From Diphasiastrum complanatum (Eukaryota > Streptophyta > Lycopodiopsida > Lycopodiales > Lycopodiaceae): DNA of 64,000 bases. Position 1 is the stretch's first letter. Each line of letters begins with the position of its first letter. The notes under the pieces were generated by a model. The model was not told where the DNA came from, did not search any database, and worked only from the letters and a program-made list of their open reading frames with translations. Positions 26,271 through 37,062 of this stretch are shown here, piece after piece. The stretch spans positions 728,117 to 792,116 of the forward strand of contig CM055093.1 of NCBI GenBank assembly GCA_029204225.1, given 5' to 3'. The position numbers and the translations under genes are program-made.

Positions 26271-27329
26271 TAGTATAGCGTGGAGACTAAGAAGTATCGG
26301 TAGCTAGTCTTTATGTGCCTTGGCATTGTATAACAGGGCCAAGTCTCCCTTGACGAGATCAAAAAAGAAATACAAAAATGCATGCAAGAAAACAGAAGCA
26401 AAATAAACTGGCTAAAACGAATTCTTAAGCAAGATCGAAGAAGATTATCAGGAACATTGACGCCAATGTTTGCTATTATTCTTTTATTTGCTCAGAATTT
26501 TTTTGACTCTCTTCCTACTAGAAGACATGATGATCAGAAAGGAATTATAACGTGTGAAAATGTATCAGAAGGCAATGCAGAAAATTTGGAAGGCTTTGGT
26601 CGCAAGAAAAATTCGCAAGAGCTTCGCTAGCACAAGTGAGGAATGAATCGAATTCAGCCAACTTATAGGTGAATTTGGTGGGTCCATTACACTAAATAGT
26701 AGTTTGGCTGATCAGTTGTGAACAAAAATTTGCAGGCATGTGCAGTATTGTAAAAATAGGCTATAAAAATCTCGGCGAAGGTTTATGGGGATTTGAACCT
26801 ATCAGGCGAATGTTTTCCAAGGCTGGCGAAGGATGAACCTTCACCCAAGAGGGTCCTTTGCCCAAGTATTGTCATAAATGCATTTTTTCACAATCTGAAC
26901 CTATGGACAACTTAATTTTGACATTTTAAGATCATCTAACAGGTCGACGAAGATTCATAATGAGGTTATGATGCTCGGCGAAGGTTCCCAAAATGACAAA
27001 TCATTGGACATTCGCCTGACTCAAAAATTGAATTTTCTCTTGTCAAAAACCTTTGCCCAGCTCAATTTAGATAAATCAAGGGTGGATGTACATTTTGAGA
27101 GCTTATCGAAGGTTTCTGATACTGTATTGGCCAAATCTGCCCAAAACAGTACTTTTCTAAGGCATTTTCCATAAAAATATTGTGCTTCTTTTTCCTTATG
27201 TTGATGACTTCCTGACTTTTGCTCATCAGTCTTTCCTTATCTTGTTTTTTTTTTTAACTGTCTTTTTCCAAAAAAAGTCAGCAAATTAAATACTGAAAAC
27301 AAAAAATTGAAAAACAAATAAAATGAAAA
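26271..27329. other. Gypsy spacer with recurrent GGCGAAGG words
   Basis: Between the extra ORF and integrase, GGCGAAGG or close forms (GGCGAATG, TCGAAGGTTT, and the complement TTCGCC) recur about seven times in about 26775-27120, spaced 40-150 bp. The open frame 26968-27174 (plus) shows no domain. Such spacers are usual between pol and downstream ORFs in large gypsy elements. Confidence 0.45.
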
Positions 27330-29596
27330 AATATATTGAGATCAGGCTTGCTGAACTAGCGGAGCTAGCTGCCAAAACTTGCGTAATCGGCTGCCATTTA
27401 CCGGAGTATCAAATCATTTTCCATCCAAGTTCTCAAGAATTATTGTGCCATAGTGCAGGATTTCCTTCACTTTATATGGGCCCTCACCTGTAAACTTCAA
27501 CTTACCCTTGATCAGCTTGGTTTTGTACATCAATGCAAGATCTCCTGCTTCCAGATCTTTCTTGTGCAATCGATGATCGTGCCATGCCTTGCGGCGGGCT
27601 TTCTCTGCTGCTAAGGCATGAACTGCCATCAATCGAGTTTCACATAATTTGTGCAACGATTCATGACGAAGTTGTAAAGACTGATCATCATTTAATCGTT
27701 TGGTTGCTGCTATGCGTAAGGAAGAGATAAAAAATTCAATTGGCATAACAACATCTTTGACCATAAACCAGTTGAAAAGGTGTTTGATTTGTACTATTTT
27801 TGTAAGCGATTCTGAATGCCCATAATGCTGCATACAATTTATGTTCCCAATCAAACCGACTCGCTTCAACTGTCTTTGTCATAATGGTGCAGAGAATCTT
27901 ATTGGAAGATTCAGCTTGGCCATTCCCTCTGGGATAATAGGGAGTACTAAATTTGTGTATAATAAATAAATCTTCCAGTAAACACTTTAATGTTTGATTA
28001 ACAAAGTGTGTACCCCGATCACTAACAATTTCGATCGGACATCCAAATCTGATTATAATATTTTCATATAGAAACTTGGCCGTAGATTTTGCATCAGCCA
28101 CTTTGACAGCTTTGGCTTCAACCCACTTGGTCATATAGTCAGTTGCGACGATAATGTATCGGGCCTGAGATCCTTGCGCAGTGGGATGAATAGGACCAAC
28201 ATAATCCAGTTCCCATTTTTCAAACGGTGCTTGTGATAAAATCGGATGTAAGGGTTCATAATTCTTTCGAGTAGGCCGTTGTGCTCGCTGGCAGACATCA
28301 CATGTATGAATAAAAATTTATGTGTCCTTATGAAGCGTAGGCCACCAACAACCGGATTGCAAAAGTTTGCGAACAATAATATCTGTAGAGAAGTGTCCTC
28401 CACCCATGCCATCATGTGAAAACATGATTAAATTTGGTACTTCATGCGGTAAAACACATCTTCGTAAAATATTATCTGATCCACAACGATACAATTGTCC
28501 TGCAATTAATTGATAAGGTTGAGCCTTATGAATCAATTGTCTTTTCTATGCTTTTGTCAAAGAGTCATTCGGTTGTCCTAGCATCAGGTACTCAACAATA
28601 TTTGTCGTCCACTCAGGTCCTGCTTCAACATAGAATAACGCAGCATTTGGCAGTTCATCATCCACTTCAATATTAATTGGTGCGGATTCAATTCGCGAAA
28701 CGTGATCGGCTAGATAGAAAGTCAAATTCAGTCAATAATAATAACCATCTTGCAATACGTCCAGTATTACATGTCTTATTTACCAAGTAAAGTAACGATT
28801 GATGATCCGTATAAAATGCAAAGTGTGTTTCCATGAGGTAGTGACGAAATTTTCGAACAGAAAAAATCATGGCCAGCGCTTCACGTTCTGTTGTTGAATA
28901 ATTCGTCTCTGGATCTGTAAGCTGTATGTTTGCAAATCGTATAGGATAATCCTTCTTATAGTCACCTGGCTGCGTCAAAACTGATCCAATGGCGTATTTT
29001 GAGGCATCCGTATGAACATGAAACTCTAATGTCCAATTTGGCAAACGCAGTATTGGTGCTGAAAATAATGTTTTTTCTAACTTTTCCAAGGTTTCTAACG
29101 CCTCTACTGTCCAAATAGGAACAATAGTTAATTCGTATATAGGTCATGCTAAATCCGCAAAGAAGATAATAAAAATTCGATAGTAGTTCGCATGACCCAT
29201 AAACACATAAACTCCTCGAATTGTTGCTGGCGGTGGCAATTCCACCATAACTTTGATCTTAGAATAATTGGTGGCAATACCATGTCTTGATATCACATGT
29301 CCAAGCACCACTCCGTGAGAAACCCTTATCTGGTATTTTTCTGGATTTAGAGAAATCTGATATTTGCGGCATCTTTCAAAGACTTTCTCCAATTGATCCA
29401 GGTGGTCTGTATCTATACTATGAACCCCCAAGTCGTCCAAGTGAATTTCAAGGAATTTCTGCAGATAATCTTTAAAGACAAATTGTATTACTCTTTGGAA
29501 TGAACTTGGTGCATTACAGAGTCCAAACGACATTACTTTGTAAGCATAGGTGTCCCATTCTGTTGCAAAGGCAGTTTTGTGGTGATCGGCGATCTT
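27330..29596 (-). pseudogene. Gypsy pol (partial RT, RNase H, integrase), frameshifted
   Basis: RT: KTAFATEWDTYAYK (frame-shifted, about 29560) then MSFGLCNAPSSFQRV and HLDDLGV, a changed catalytic YxDD region, in 29533-29144. RNase H: HVHTDASKYAIGSVL and TTEREALAMIFSVRKFRHYL, YTDHQSL in 29089-28688. Integrase: HHCC finger with HDGMGGGH and CDVCQRAQ in 28536-28260, core LDYVGP, VSDRGTHF and NGQAESSNK in about 28210-27830, C-terminal KARRKAWHDHRL and KFTGEGPYKV in 27869-27414. At least four frame changes and several stops make it non-functional. The first RT motifs, protease and gag are absent. Confidence 0.85.
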
Positions 29597-29792
29597 GGAT
29601 TAGGTTAGGCAAGGAAAGAAACCCATTACAAAAATGTCATTGTTTTTTTACCAACAGTAAAAAAGTTTTAACACACGTAAAAAAATTTCAGGATTTGTTT
29701 ATTGCTGAGTTGGTGAATTGATTCCTCCTGTTGAGAGCTATTCCTACGGTTTCTGATTCAGCTTTGTAAGGTTTTCTGTTTCAACTTTAGTA

Positions 29793-29797
29793 GGCAT
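29793..29797. repeat. Target-site duplication GGCAT, left copy
   Basis: Identical to 35919-35923 on the other side of the element. Five bases is the copia norm. Confidence 0.93.
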
Positions 29798-30476
29798 TGT
29801 AAAAATTACAGCAAATAAGGATCCTAAAACACTTGAAATGATGAGGGAAACAATAGATTATGATTTCATAAGATTAGCACAAGTTGAACCATCAAAATGC
29901 ATCAAAAATCTATGCTTGAACCTCACTAAATGGCCCAAATCCTTGAAGAAGGCTTCACACGTGTGAAAGTACGGCCTCCCAAAGTCTGAGTACTGTACAC
30001 CAGACCTACATTCAATCCTATAATCATTAGTAATCACAAGTACTCAAACAATTATGAACATAGAGAGCAATTGCACCATTATGAGAGAAAAAACATGAAA
30101 TTGCTTGATTGATTTTGGTGAGATATCATCACCTATATATACATGATCCATCACGGTTTTGGGTAGGTATGAGTAGCCCTAAACCTATCCCTAATGCTAA
30201 TTTTGGTGGATCTTTCATCCCTACCAAGTTAGGGTTGGAATCTTGGAGATCCCTCAACAATGCAAAAATTACCAAAAATAGCTCCTATTTTTTCTCCCTT
30301 GTATCTAAGCATAATTTGGACTCATTCCAAAGGTTCTAACACTTAGGTCTACTTGAGAACATCCTTATGAATGGAATCCTATGCTATTTGGCACGTGTGA
30401 CAAGCCACATCATGACCATCTAACTATTTACAAGTCATATGACCAAAACTAGTCAAGCTAGAATTGTGAATTAACA
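29798..30476 (-). repeat. 3' LTR of the complete copia element
   Basis: 679 bp. In plus sense it begins TGTAAAAATTACAG and ends GTGAATTAACA, so TG...CA in both senses. It carries the copy of the TATA motif CTATATATA near 30132 and the palindrome CACACGTGTG near 29956. It differs from the other LTR at two bases and lacks three T near the outer end. Confidence 0.96.
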
Positions 30477-30487
30477 CTCCTCCTCAC
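30477..30487 (-). promoter_or_regulatory. Polypurine tract
   Basis: In minus sense GTGAGGAGGAG sits directly against the 3' LTR, where plus-strand DNA synthesis of a copia element is primed. Confidence 0.85.
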
Positions 30488-30490
30488 TAT

Positions 30491-33289
30491 CTAGCTTGGT
30501 TCAATCATTGCTTTACTAATCACTCCAAGTGATGATCTGAACTTCATAAAAGGTGTCTTTTGAAGTGGTTTAGTAAGTAGATCAGCTACACATTCATTGC
30601 TTGGAACATGCTCCAAAGCAATCTCCTTGGCTTGCACCATTTCTCTCACAAAGTGATGGCATATCTCAATGTGCTTAGATCTTGCATGGAAGATTGGGTT
30701 AGATGCAAGGTGTTGGGCTGATATATTGTCATTGTAGATGATTGGTGCCTCCTCTGAATCCATGATCTTTAGTTCCACCAATAATCTCTTGATCCAAAGT
30801 ACCTCCTTTGTAGTGGTTGTCAAAGCTTTGTACTCGGCCTCAGTTGAAGATAGAGATATAGTTTCTTGCTTTTTTGAAAGCCATGAAACCACACCTTCTC
30901 CTATGAAAGTTGAATAGGCACTTGTTGATTTCCTATCCCTCTTGTCCCCTGCGAAATCTGAATCACTAAATGCATTAAGGTTAATCACATCTCCTCTATA
31001 TAGAATCCCAAAATCCAATGTACCTGAGATGTATCTTAGAATCCTCTTAGCCTTTTTCCAATGGATATTCAATGGCTTTTGCATGGATTGGCTCAACCTA
31101 CATACACTAAAGCTAAGATCTGGTCTAGTTATAGTGATCCACATTAAGGAACCTATAAGTTGCCTAAACAAAGTGATGTCCATGAAGGATCTTTCATCAT
31201 CTTCATTTGGCACTTTTACATCTTGCTCCATTGGTGTGTCAACACTTTTGCATACTTCCATCTTAAACTTCTTCAAAAGACTTTGAGCATAGTTTACTTG
31301 ACTTATAAAGATAAAATCAGACCCTCTAAGTACTTCTATGCCTAAGATGAAGTGAAGACACCCTAGATCTACCATCTTGAACTCTAAGGATAGATCTATC
31401 TTGATTTTTTCAATACAATCAACACTATTTCCACTAATGATGATGTCATCTACATAAATGAGTAAAAGTACAATACCAACATCATCAAACTTAATGTAAA
31501 GAGTGGGATCATATTCACTTTGAACAAAAGAAAGTGAAATAAGATAGCAATGTAGTCTTGAATTCCAAGATCTCGAGGCTTGCTTCAAGCCATAGATGCT
31601 TCTTTGGAGATGGCATACTTTGTTCTCCATTCCATGCTTGATGAACCCTTGTGGCTGCTCCATATAGATATCCTCTTCCAAAAAACCATTCAAGAAAGCA
31701 TTAGAGACATCCATTTGACATAGAATCCATCCAAAATGTGATGCAAGTGCAATGATTAGTCTTATTGTGACCATCTTGGCCACGGGTGCAAAAGTTTCCT
31801 CATAGTCTATCCCTCTCTCTTGAGCATAACCTTTTGCAACTAATCTTGCTTTATGTTTGTTAACACTCCCATTTGCATTCAACTTAAGCTTGAAGACCCA
31901 CTTGCATCCTATTACATTCCTTTGAGGTCTCTCAACAAGCAACCAAGTTTCATTCTCAATCAAGGCATCATACTCATCCAACATACCTTTATACCATTCT
32001 TTGGAGTTCAATGCATCTTCAACATTAGACGGTTCTTCAAAACTAGATAAAGCATAAGAAGTGGATGAGATACCCTCAACTTTCTGTCCTTTGCCTTGAT
32101 ATGTGAGCCTTGATGGCTCCACTTTTGCCCTTGAAGATCTCCTTGGTGTGATAGGTGGGTTTGGTGCTTGCTCCTCCATGAGCTCCTCCTCAAAACCAAG
32201 ATCTTGCTCCTCGGCCATCTTCTTCTTGATTGTTGGAGCACTTGAGCCTTCTTCAAGCATATGCATATGATGTTCATCAAATATGACATCCCTTGAAACA
32301 ACAAATTTGTTCAAGGATGGGAGATAGAGTTTGTAGCCCTTGCTTGAGCTTGCATATCCAAGCATGATCCCTCTTGTGGAAGATGGATCCTCCTTGGTTC
32401 TTGTTTCCAATGGCACATGCACATAACATATACACCCAAAAACTTTCAAGTGATTAAGATTGGGTTTCTTTCCATACAACATCTCATAAGGAGTTTTGCC
32501 TTCAATGGCTTTGCAAGACACCCTATTCATCAAGTAGTTTGCACATACAAGAGACTCACCCCAAAAGGATTTGGGCAAACAAGCATCTAATCTTAAAGCC
32601 TTAGAACATTCACATAATGTTCTATTCCTTCTTTCAGCAACTCCATTTTGCTGAGGAGTGTAAGGATAAGAAGTCTCTTTCTTGATCCCTTCCTCCTCAC
32701 AAAAGGCCTTGAACTCATTGGAGATGAATTCTCCACCATTGTCACTTCGAAGAATCTTGATGCTATGATTATGATGCTTTTCCACAAACAACTTGAACTT
32801 TACAAAAGTATCAAATACGTGAGACTTGAAAGAAAGTAAGAACACCCAACAATATCTTGAGTAGTCATCAATGAAGGTTAAAAACATGGATGAACCTCCA
32901 TTAGATTTGGTGCTAGCAATGTGCACATCCGAGTGTATGAGTTCAAGAGGATGAGATGACTTTGTGATGGAGTTAGGAAACACCTTCTTATGTGCCTTGG
33001 ATAAGGCACAAGCTTCACAAACCTTGTCTTCCTTCCCAATAGACCTTGGTAGGCCTAAAGCATACTCCTCCTTGATCATAGCCTCCATGGAACCCGAGTT
33101 GACATGTCCAAGTCTTTTGTGCCATAAAGTAAAGGTAGATATCTTGCTCTTCTCGGCCAACATGACAACATTAGTATCCACAAATGCATCCAGCTTATAA
33201 AGTTTGCCAAGTCTAGTGCCCTTAGCCACTATCTTACCCTTCTTCTTGATGAAAACATTCATTTGAAGCAAAGTCAACATTGAAACCAT
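30491..33289 (-). CDS. Copia Pol: integrase, reverse transcriptase, RNase H
   Basis: 932 codons open without a stop. The pre-integrase HKRLGH lies near residue 52. The integrase core acidic residues are in HSDVH (about 119), RSDNGGEF (about 181) and QQNGVAE (about 217). RT carries GCKWVFKLK, ETFAPVAKM, SNAFLNG and the catalytic YVDD at about residue 612. RNase H carries SDSDFAGDK (about 776), SSTEAEYKAL and the tail VADLLTKPL. The natural N-terminus is not its first Met: the frame continues from the gag-protease frame, from which it is offset by one extra base in a T-run (see gag entry). It copies element RNA to cDNA and integrates it. Confidence 0.95.
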   Translation of the reverse strand: MVSMLTLLQMNVFIKKKGKIVAKGTRLGKLYKLDAFVDTNVVMLAEKSKISTFTLWHKRLGHVNSGSMEAMIKEEYALGLPRSIGKEDKVCEACALSKAHKKVFPNSITKSSHPLELIHSDVHIASTKSNGGSSMFLTFIDDYSRYCWVFLLSFKSHVFDTFVKFKLFVEKHHNHSIKILRSDNGGEFISNEFKAFCEEEGIKKETSYPYTPQQNGVAERRNRTLCECSKALRLDACLPKSFWGESLVCANYLMNRVSCKAIEGKTPYEMLYGKKPNLNHLKVFGCICYVHVPLETRTKEDPSSTRGIMLGYASSSKGYKLYLPSLNKFVVSRDVIFDEHHMHMLEEGSSAPTIKKKMAEEQDLGFEEELMEEQAPNPPITPRRSSRAKVEPSRLTYQGKGQKVEGISSTSYALSSFEEPSNVEDALNSKEWYKGMLDEYDALIENETWLLVERPQRNVIGCKWVFKLKLNANGSVNKHKARLVAKGYAQERGIDYEETFAPVAKMVTIRLIIALASHFGWILCQMDVSNAFLNGFLEEDIYMEQPQGFIKHGMENKVCHLQRSIYGLKQASRSWNSRLHCYLISLSFVQSEYDPTLYIKFDDVGIVLLLIYVDDIIISGNSVDCIEKIKIDLSLEFKMVDLGCLHFILGIEVLRGSDFIFISQVNYAQSLLKKFKMEVCKSVDTPMEQDVKVPNEDDERSFMDITLFRQLIGSLMWITITRPDLSFSVCRLSQSMQKPLNIHWKKAKRILRYISGTLDFGILYRGDVINLNAFSDSDFAGDKRDRKSTSAYSTFIGEGVVSWLSKKQETISLSSTEAEYKALTTTTKEVLWIKRLLVELKIMDSEEAPIIYNDNISAQHLASNPIFHARSKHIEICHHFVREMVQAKEIALEHVPSNECVADLLTKPLQKTPFMKFRSSLGVISKAMIEPS

Positions 33290-34460
33290 TGTCTACCATT
33301 TGGCCAACACTTAGTAGATTCTTTTTTATTGTAGGAATGTACAAAACACCTTCTATGTTGATCTTTTTGGAAGATCCTAAGCAAAGGGGAATGCTACCAA
33401 CTCCTTCAATCTTACAAGCTTCATCATTTGCTGTATAGATAGACTTCATAGGTCCATCATAAGTTAAGAGAGAAGAGAAAAACTCCCTTTTACTAGTCAT
33501 GTGTGAACTAGCACCCGAGTCAATCCACCAAGGATCTTCTCCTTTGAAGCTTGTTGAAGAAAATATGGACATCATGAGAGAGTCCTCATGTGAACTCTCC
33601 TCCTCCTCCTCTTTGCTCATGTTGGCTTGGCTTTGATCTTGCTTCCTCTTGAAGCATTCCGAGGCATAATGCCCCATCTTGCTACAATAGTAGCACTTCA
33701 CCTTTGATTTGTCCTTCTTGACTTTGGTTGTTGATGGAGATGCCTTTGGGGGTCCTTCTTGATCCTCAAGCTTTGTAGACTTCTTGAATGTTGATCCTTT
33801 GCCTTTGGACTTGCCTTTGCCTTTGGTGAAGAGAGCTTGGTCATCTCCACCTTGGATGGAAAGCCTATCCATCCTCTCTTGCATTTGGCTCCTTCTTGAT
33901 TCCTCGGCCATGAGTGTGCCTTGGAGTTCTTCAAGTATGGGTAGCTTACCCATAATTGCATATCCCTGAACCAAATTGTCAAATTCAAAGCTTAGTCCAT
34001 TCAATATGAGTTGAACAAGCTCTTCATCCTTGATAGGGTCACCTATAAAGGCTAGCTCTTTGTTCAATTCCTTTACTCTTAGGACAAAAGTATGTGCACT
34101 CTCTCCTTTCTTTTGATAGCTTCTATAGATTTGATTCTTCAAAGCTAACATTCTAGTTTGGTTCTTGGATTCATAGACCTTCTGCAAAGTCTCCCAAGCA
34201 TCTTGAGCTGAAGTGCAATCTCCTACCTCTCTTAAGAGTTCATTTGCAACATTCATTTTTATGCAATGTAGTGCAACATTGCACCTCTTGATGTATTTGG
34301 CTTTTTCTTGAGGATGAATAGGTTCACCCTCCTTACCATTTACAATTTCCATCAGATCTTGCATGATCATGATAGATTCCATTCTAACTTTCCATATGGA
34401 ATAGTTAGTTTTGTTGAGCCTTTCATTAGTATCCAAAAGATATGCATTTATAGATGCCAT
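33234..34460 (-). CDS. Copia Gag and protease
   Basis: 408 codons starting at an ATG (34460) that begins MASINAYLLDTNERLNKTNY, a typical copia gag start. The gag UBN2-type region fills residues 1-230. The zinc knuckle CYYCSKMGHYASEC is near 255-268 and binds element RNA. The aspartic protease site DPWWIDSGASSHMT is near 306-319. The frame ends at a TAA soon after LLSVGQMVDNG. A T-run at 33252-33255 (AAAA in plus sense) contains one base too many for continuity with pol, so gag-protease and pol overlap by 56 bp in different frames. Copia elements normally use one continuous frame. This is a single-base insertion, a +1 frameshift site or a sequencing error. Confidence 0.94.
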   Translation of the reverse strand: MASINAYLLDTNERLNKTNYSIWKVRMESIMIMQDLMEIVNGKEGEPIHPQEKAKYIKRCNVALHCIKMNVANELLREVGDCTSAQDAWETLQKVYESKNQTRMLALKNQIYRSYQKKGESAHTFVLRVKELNKELAFIGDPIKDEELVQLILNGLSFEFDNLVQGYAIMGKLPILEELQGTLMAEESRRSQMQERMDRLSIQGGDDQALFTKGKGKSKGKGSTFKKSTKLEDQEGPPKASPSTTKVKKDKSKVKCYYCSKMGHYASECFKRKQDQSQANMSKEEEEESSHEDSLMMSIFSSTSFKGEDPWWIDSGASSHMTSKREFFSSLLTYDGPMKSIYTANDEACKIEGVGSIPLCLGSSKKINIEGVLYIPTIKKNLLSVGQMVDNGFNVDFASNECFHQEEG

Positions 34461-35223
34461 CTAGTCTCCTAATCAAGGACTTGACACAAATGAAGGTTAC
34501 TTCTATTGATTTGATTGAAGGTCTACCTTATCCCACTTCTTAGGGACCTGAAAAGATCAGTAATAGACTTCCTATAAAGATCTAAGAATGATCTCTAACA
34601 AAATCAAATCATAGAATACTAGAAACAATGCACTTGCTTGATTGAAGTAGACAATACTAGTAGAATTGCCCCTCTTTCTATAAAGAACATTAAAGCTTCC
34701 AAATGATCTGATCAAGAGTGAATTTCAGCAACCTAATATACTTCCAAAATCACTTGTAAAAGATCTAAATGGAACTTAATGAGGATGCAACACAATCTAC
34801 TATCCAATCACAAGCAAAAAATGATCAAAATTGATGAAAAATTGATCTAATTTGGTGCATAAGTCAAGCAATGGTTGGACTGAACCTAAATCACTTTAGG
34901 AGGTGCCTACTACACCTTAGAACAGCCTTGAAGAGTCCCCAAAACTCTGATCTTCCCTCTCCTTGAATGCTAGAAAGCCTCCTCTATGAAATCACCTCCA
35001 AAACTCGCTTTGAATTTATGTGAATTGAATTCAACTTTGCCTCTGGTTTTAGACACCTAAACACCTGCAAATGAAGTCACACAACACCAATCTCCAATGT
35101 ATTTGACTCACTTTGAGTTCTAGAATCAATACTAGATGCTAAGATCCAATCTACACAAGATTTAGATCAAAAATTGTGATCAAATTGAATGAAAACCAAG
35201 GATTTAGCTCATTTCAGGCTTTA
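34461..35223 (-). other. Copia untranslated leader
   Basis: It lies between the primer site and the gag ATG. It holds no open frame of note and presumably contains dimerisation and packaging signals of the element RNA, none identifiable by eye. Confidence 0.7.
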
Positions 35224-35236
35224 GGCTCTGATACCA
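35224..35236 (-). promoter_or_regulatory. Primer-binding site of the complete copia element
   Basis: In minus sense TGGTATCAGAGCC, complementary to initiator methionine tRNA. It begins immediately after the 5' LTR with no spacer. Confidence 0.93.
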
Positions 35237-35918
35237 TGTAAAAATTACAGCAAATAAGGATCCTAAAACACTTGAAATGATGAGGGAAACAATAGATTAT
35301 GATTTCATAAGATTAGCACAAGTTGAACCATCAAAATGCATCAAAAATCTATGCTTGAACCTCACTAAATGGCCCAAATCCTTGAAGAAGGCTTCACACG
35401 TGTGAAAGTACGGCCTCCCACAGTCTGAGTACTGTACACCAGACCTACATTCAATCCTATAATCATTAGTAATCACAAGTACTCAAACAATTATGAACAT
35501 AGAGAGCAATTGCACCATTATGAGAGAAAAAACATGAAATTGCTTGATTGATTTTGGTGAGATATCATCACCTATATATACATGATCCATCACGGTTTTG
35601 GGCAGGTATGAGTAGCCCTAAACCTATCCCTAATGCTAATTTTGGTGGATCTTTCATCCCTACCAAGTTAGGGTTGGAATCTTGGAGATCCCTCAACAAT
35701 GCAAAAATTACCAAAAATAGCTCCTATTTTTTCTCCCTTGTATCTAAGCATAATTTGGACTCATTCCAAAGGTTCTAACACTTAGGTCTACTTGAGAACA
35801 TCCTTATGAATGGAATCCTATGCTATTTGGCACGTGTGACAAGCCACATCATGACCATCTAACTATTTACAAGTCATATGACCAAAACTAGTCAAGCTAG
35901 AATTGTGAATTTTTAACA
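35237..35918 (-). repeat. 5' LTR of the complete copia element
   Basis: 682 bp, the partner of 29798-30476. It holds the element promoter, with a TATA box read on the minus strand as TATATATAGG at about 35571-35580, placing the transcript start some 30 bp further left. The palindrome CACACGTGTG at about 35396 is a G-box-like core (CACGTG), a possible stress- or light-responsive site. The outer end reads TGTTAAAAATTCACAATTC in minus sense. Confidence 0.95.
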
Positions 35919-35923
35919 GGCAT
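35919..35923. repeat. Target-site duplication GGCAT, right copy
   Basis: Matches 29793-29797. Confidence 0.93.
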
Positions 35924-37060
35924 TGCTATATCATAAGAATAGGATCCGTATGATTCATTCACCCATTTTGGCTGGCTTGGTTTTGTTGGTCTAGTGAGCT
36001 AGTGGATGGATTATTCTCAGTTCTCTGTAGTGTTGATTCTCAATGGTACTGATGTTTGAATGCAATCCAGATTAGAAAGGGGATAACACTTTTTCTGCTG
36101 TAGCTTTTGGTTTTAGACATTGTTCGTGTGTTTTGAGTGTTGAGGCCAAAACTGGAGCTGGGGTGTTCAAGTATTTGGTGGCTCTTGCGTGGTGCTCCTT
36201 TTGTGAATGTTTAATCACACAAACTAGACAGGATGCGTCTATCTTTTGTTACAAATATACATTTGCTTTGATCTTTCCTTCAAGAACAAACTTTGAGAAG
36301 CTCAAACCTCAATGCATTCTGCATAATTTTGATCAAGAATGCATGTAGCTCAAAAAGATTAATTCAAGCAAACATGGTTGAAGGACACGCTAAAAATTTG
36401 CCACAAAGCTAATGTGTAGTACTATGAAACTGATGCAGTTTAGAGTCCTTGAAGATAAAATTGTGAAGTTTGAGCGAATTGGGATCTTGGGAGTAGACCA
36501 ACGGCGCCAACTATCTAGTGAGAGCGTCATAGGGATGTTGAGTCAATGCTGGTGCACCAAAGTTTCATCTTTCTGCGGATTGCGAGCATATGTTCAATGC
36601 AGATATAAATTTGCTCCTCACCTCCAACCACATTTAGTTTGCTGAGCATTTGTTGAGTGTAGTTTGCTGAGCATTTGTACAAAACCAAGAAAATCAGAAG
36701 CACAGATGTAGCCACAGAAAACAAATGAACACTATCTAATAAACGTTGACAAGCTATGCTCCATAAAATACACCCTCACGCTGCTCCTCACACTGCTCCT
36801 CACGTTGATGAAGCAAAACTGCTCCAGCCGCGCTGTCCTCATTACGAGATAATGAGCTCCAACACACATTCAGAGCTCCATAGCCCACGCGACGAAGAAC
36901 GACCTCCTTCCATAGCCACCGCGATGCTCGAACGTCCTCCTTCCATAGCCAGCACGATGCCCTAACGCCCGAACCTCTGAGAAAACAAGCGCGGTAAATG
37001 ACGCCATTGAGAGTAACTTCTAGAAATTTCTAATTTTTGTTTTTAGGGAGTCCTTTACGC
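35924..37060. other. Intergenic stretch upstream of the DDT gene
   Basis: No recognised gene. A duplicated 30-bp phrase, CGACCTCCTTCCATAGCC / CGTCCTCCTTCCATAGCC, lies at about 36899-36955. The open frames at 36133-36348 and 36756-36965 (plus) show no domain. A TTTGCTGAGCATTTGT phrase is repeated near 36640 and 36664. Confidence 0.5.
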
Positions 37061-37062
37061 TG

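Larger units (their letters stand above)
22673..29600 (-). mobile_element. 5'-truncated Ty3/gypsy retrotransposon with an extra 3' ORF
   Basis: Minus-strand order from 29600: partial reverse transcriptase, RNase H, zinc-finger integrase, spacer, a long degenerate extra ORF, polypurine-like tract and LTR. RT-RH-INT order defines Ty3/gypsy. No chromodomain was recognised after integrase, and an ORF between integrase and 3' LTR is a trait of the Athila/Tat side of the family, so a non-chromoviral lineage is likely. Gag, protease and the first RT motifs are missing: the similarity stops at about 29596 in unrelated sequence. Confidence 0.78.
29798..35918 (-). mobile_element. Complete Ty1/copia retrotransposon, recent insertion
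   Basis: A 6121-bp element with LTRs at 29798-30476 and 35237-35918, primer site, polypurine tract and near-intact gag and pol. It is flanked by the 5-bp direct repeat GGCAT (29793-29797 and 35919-35923), the standard copia target duplication. The LTRs differ by two substitutions and one 3-bp indel over about 680 bp, so insertion was recent in evolutionary terms. It sits in unassigned DNA about 200 bp from the truncated end of the gypsy element. Confidence 0.97.

Noticed and set aside
30109-30339. 76-codon plus-strand frame, duplicated at 35548-35778
   Set aside because: It lies within the copia LTRs, and the duplication is due to the two LTRs.
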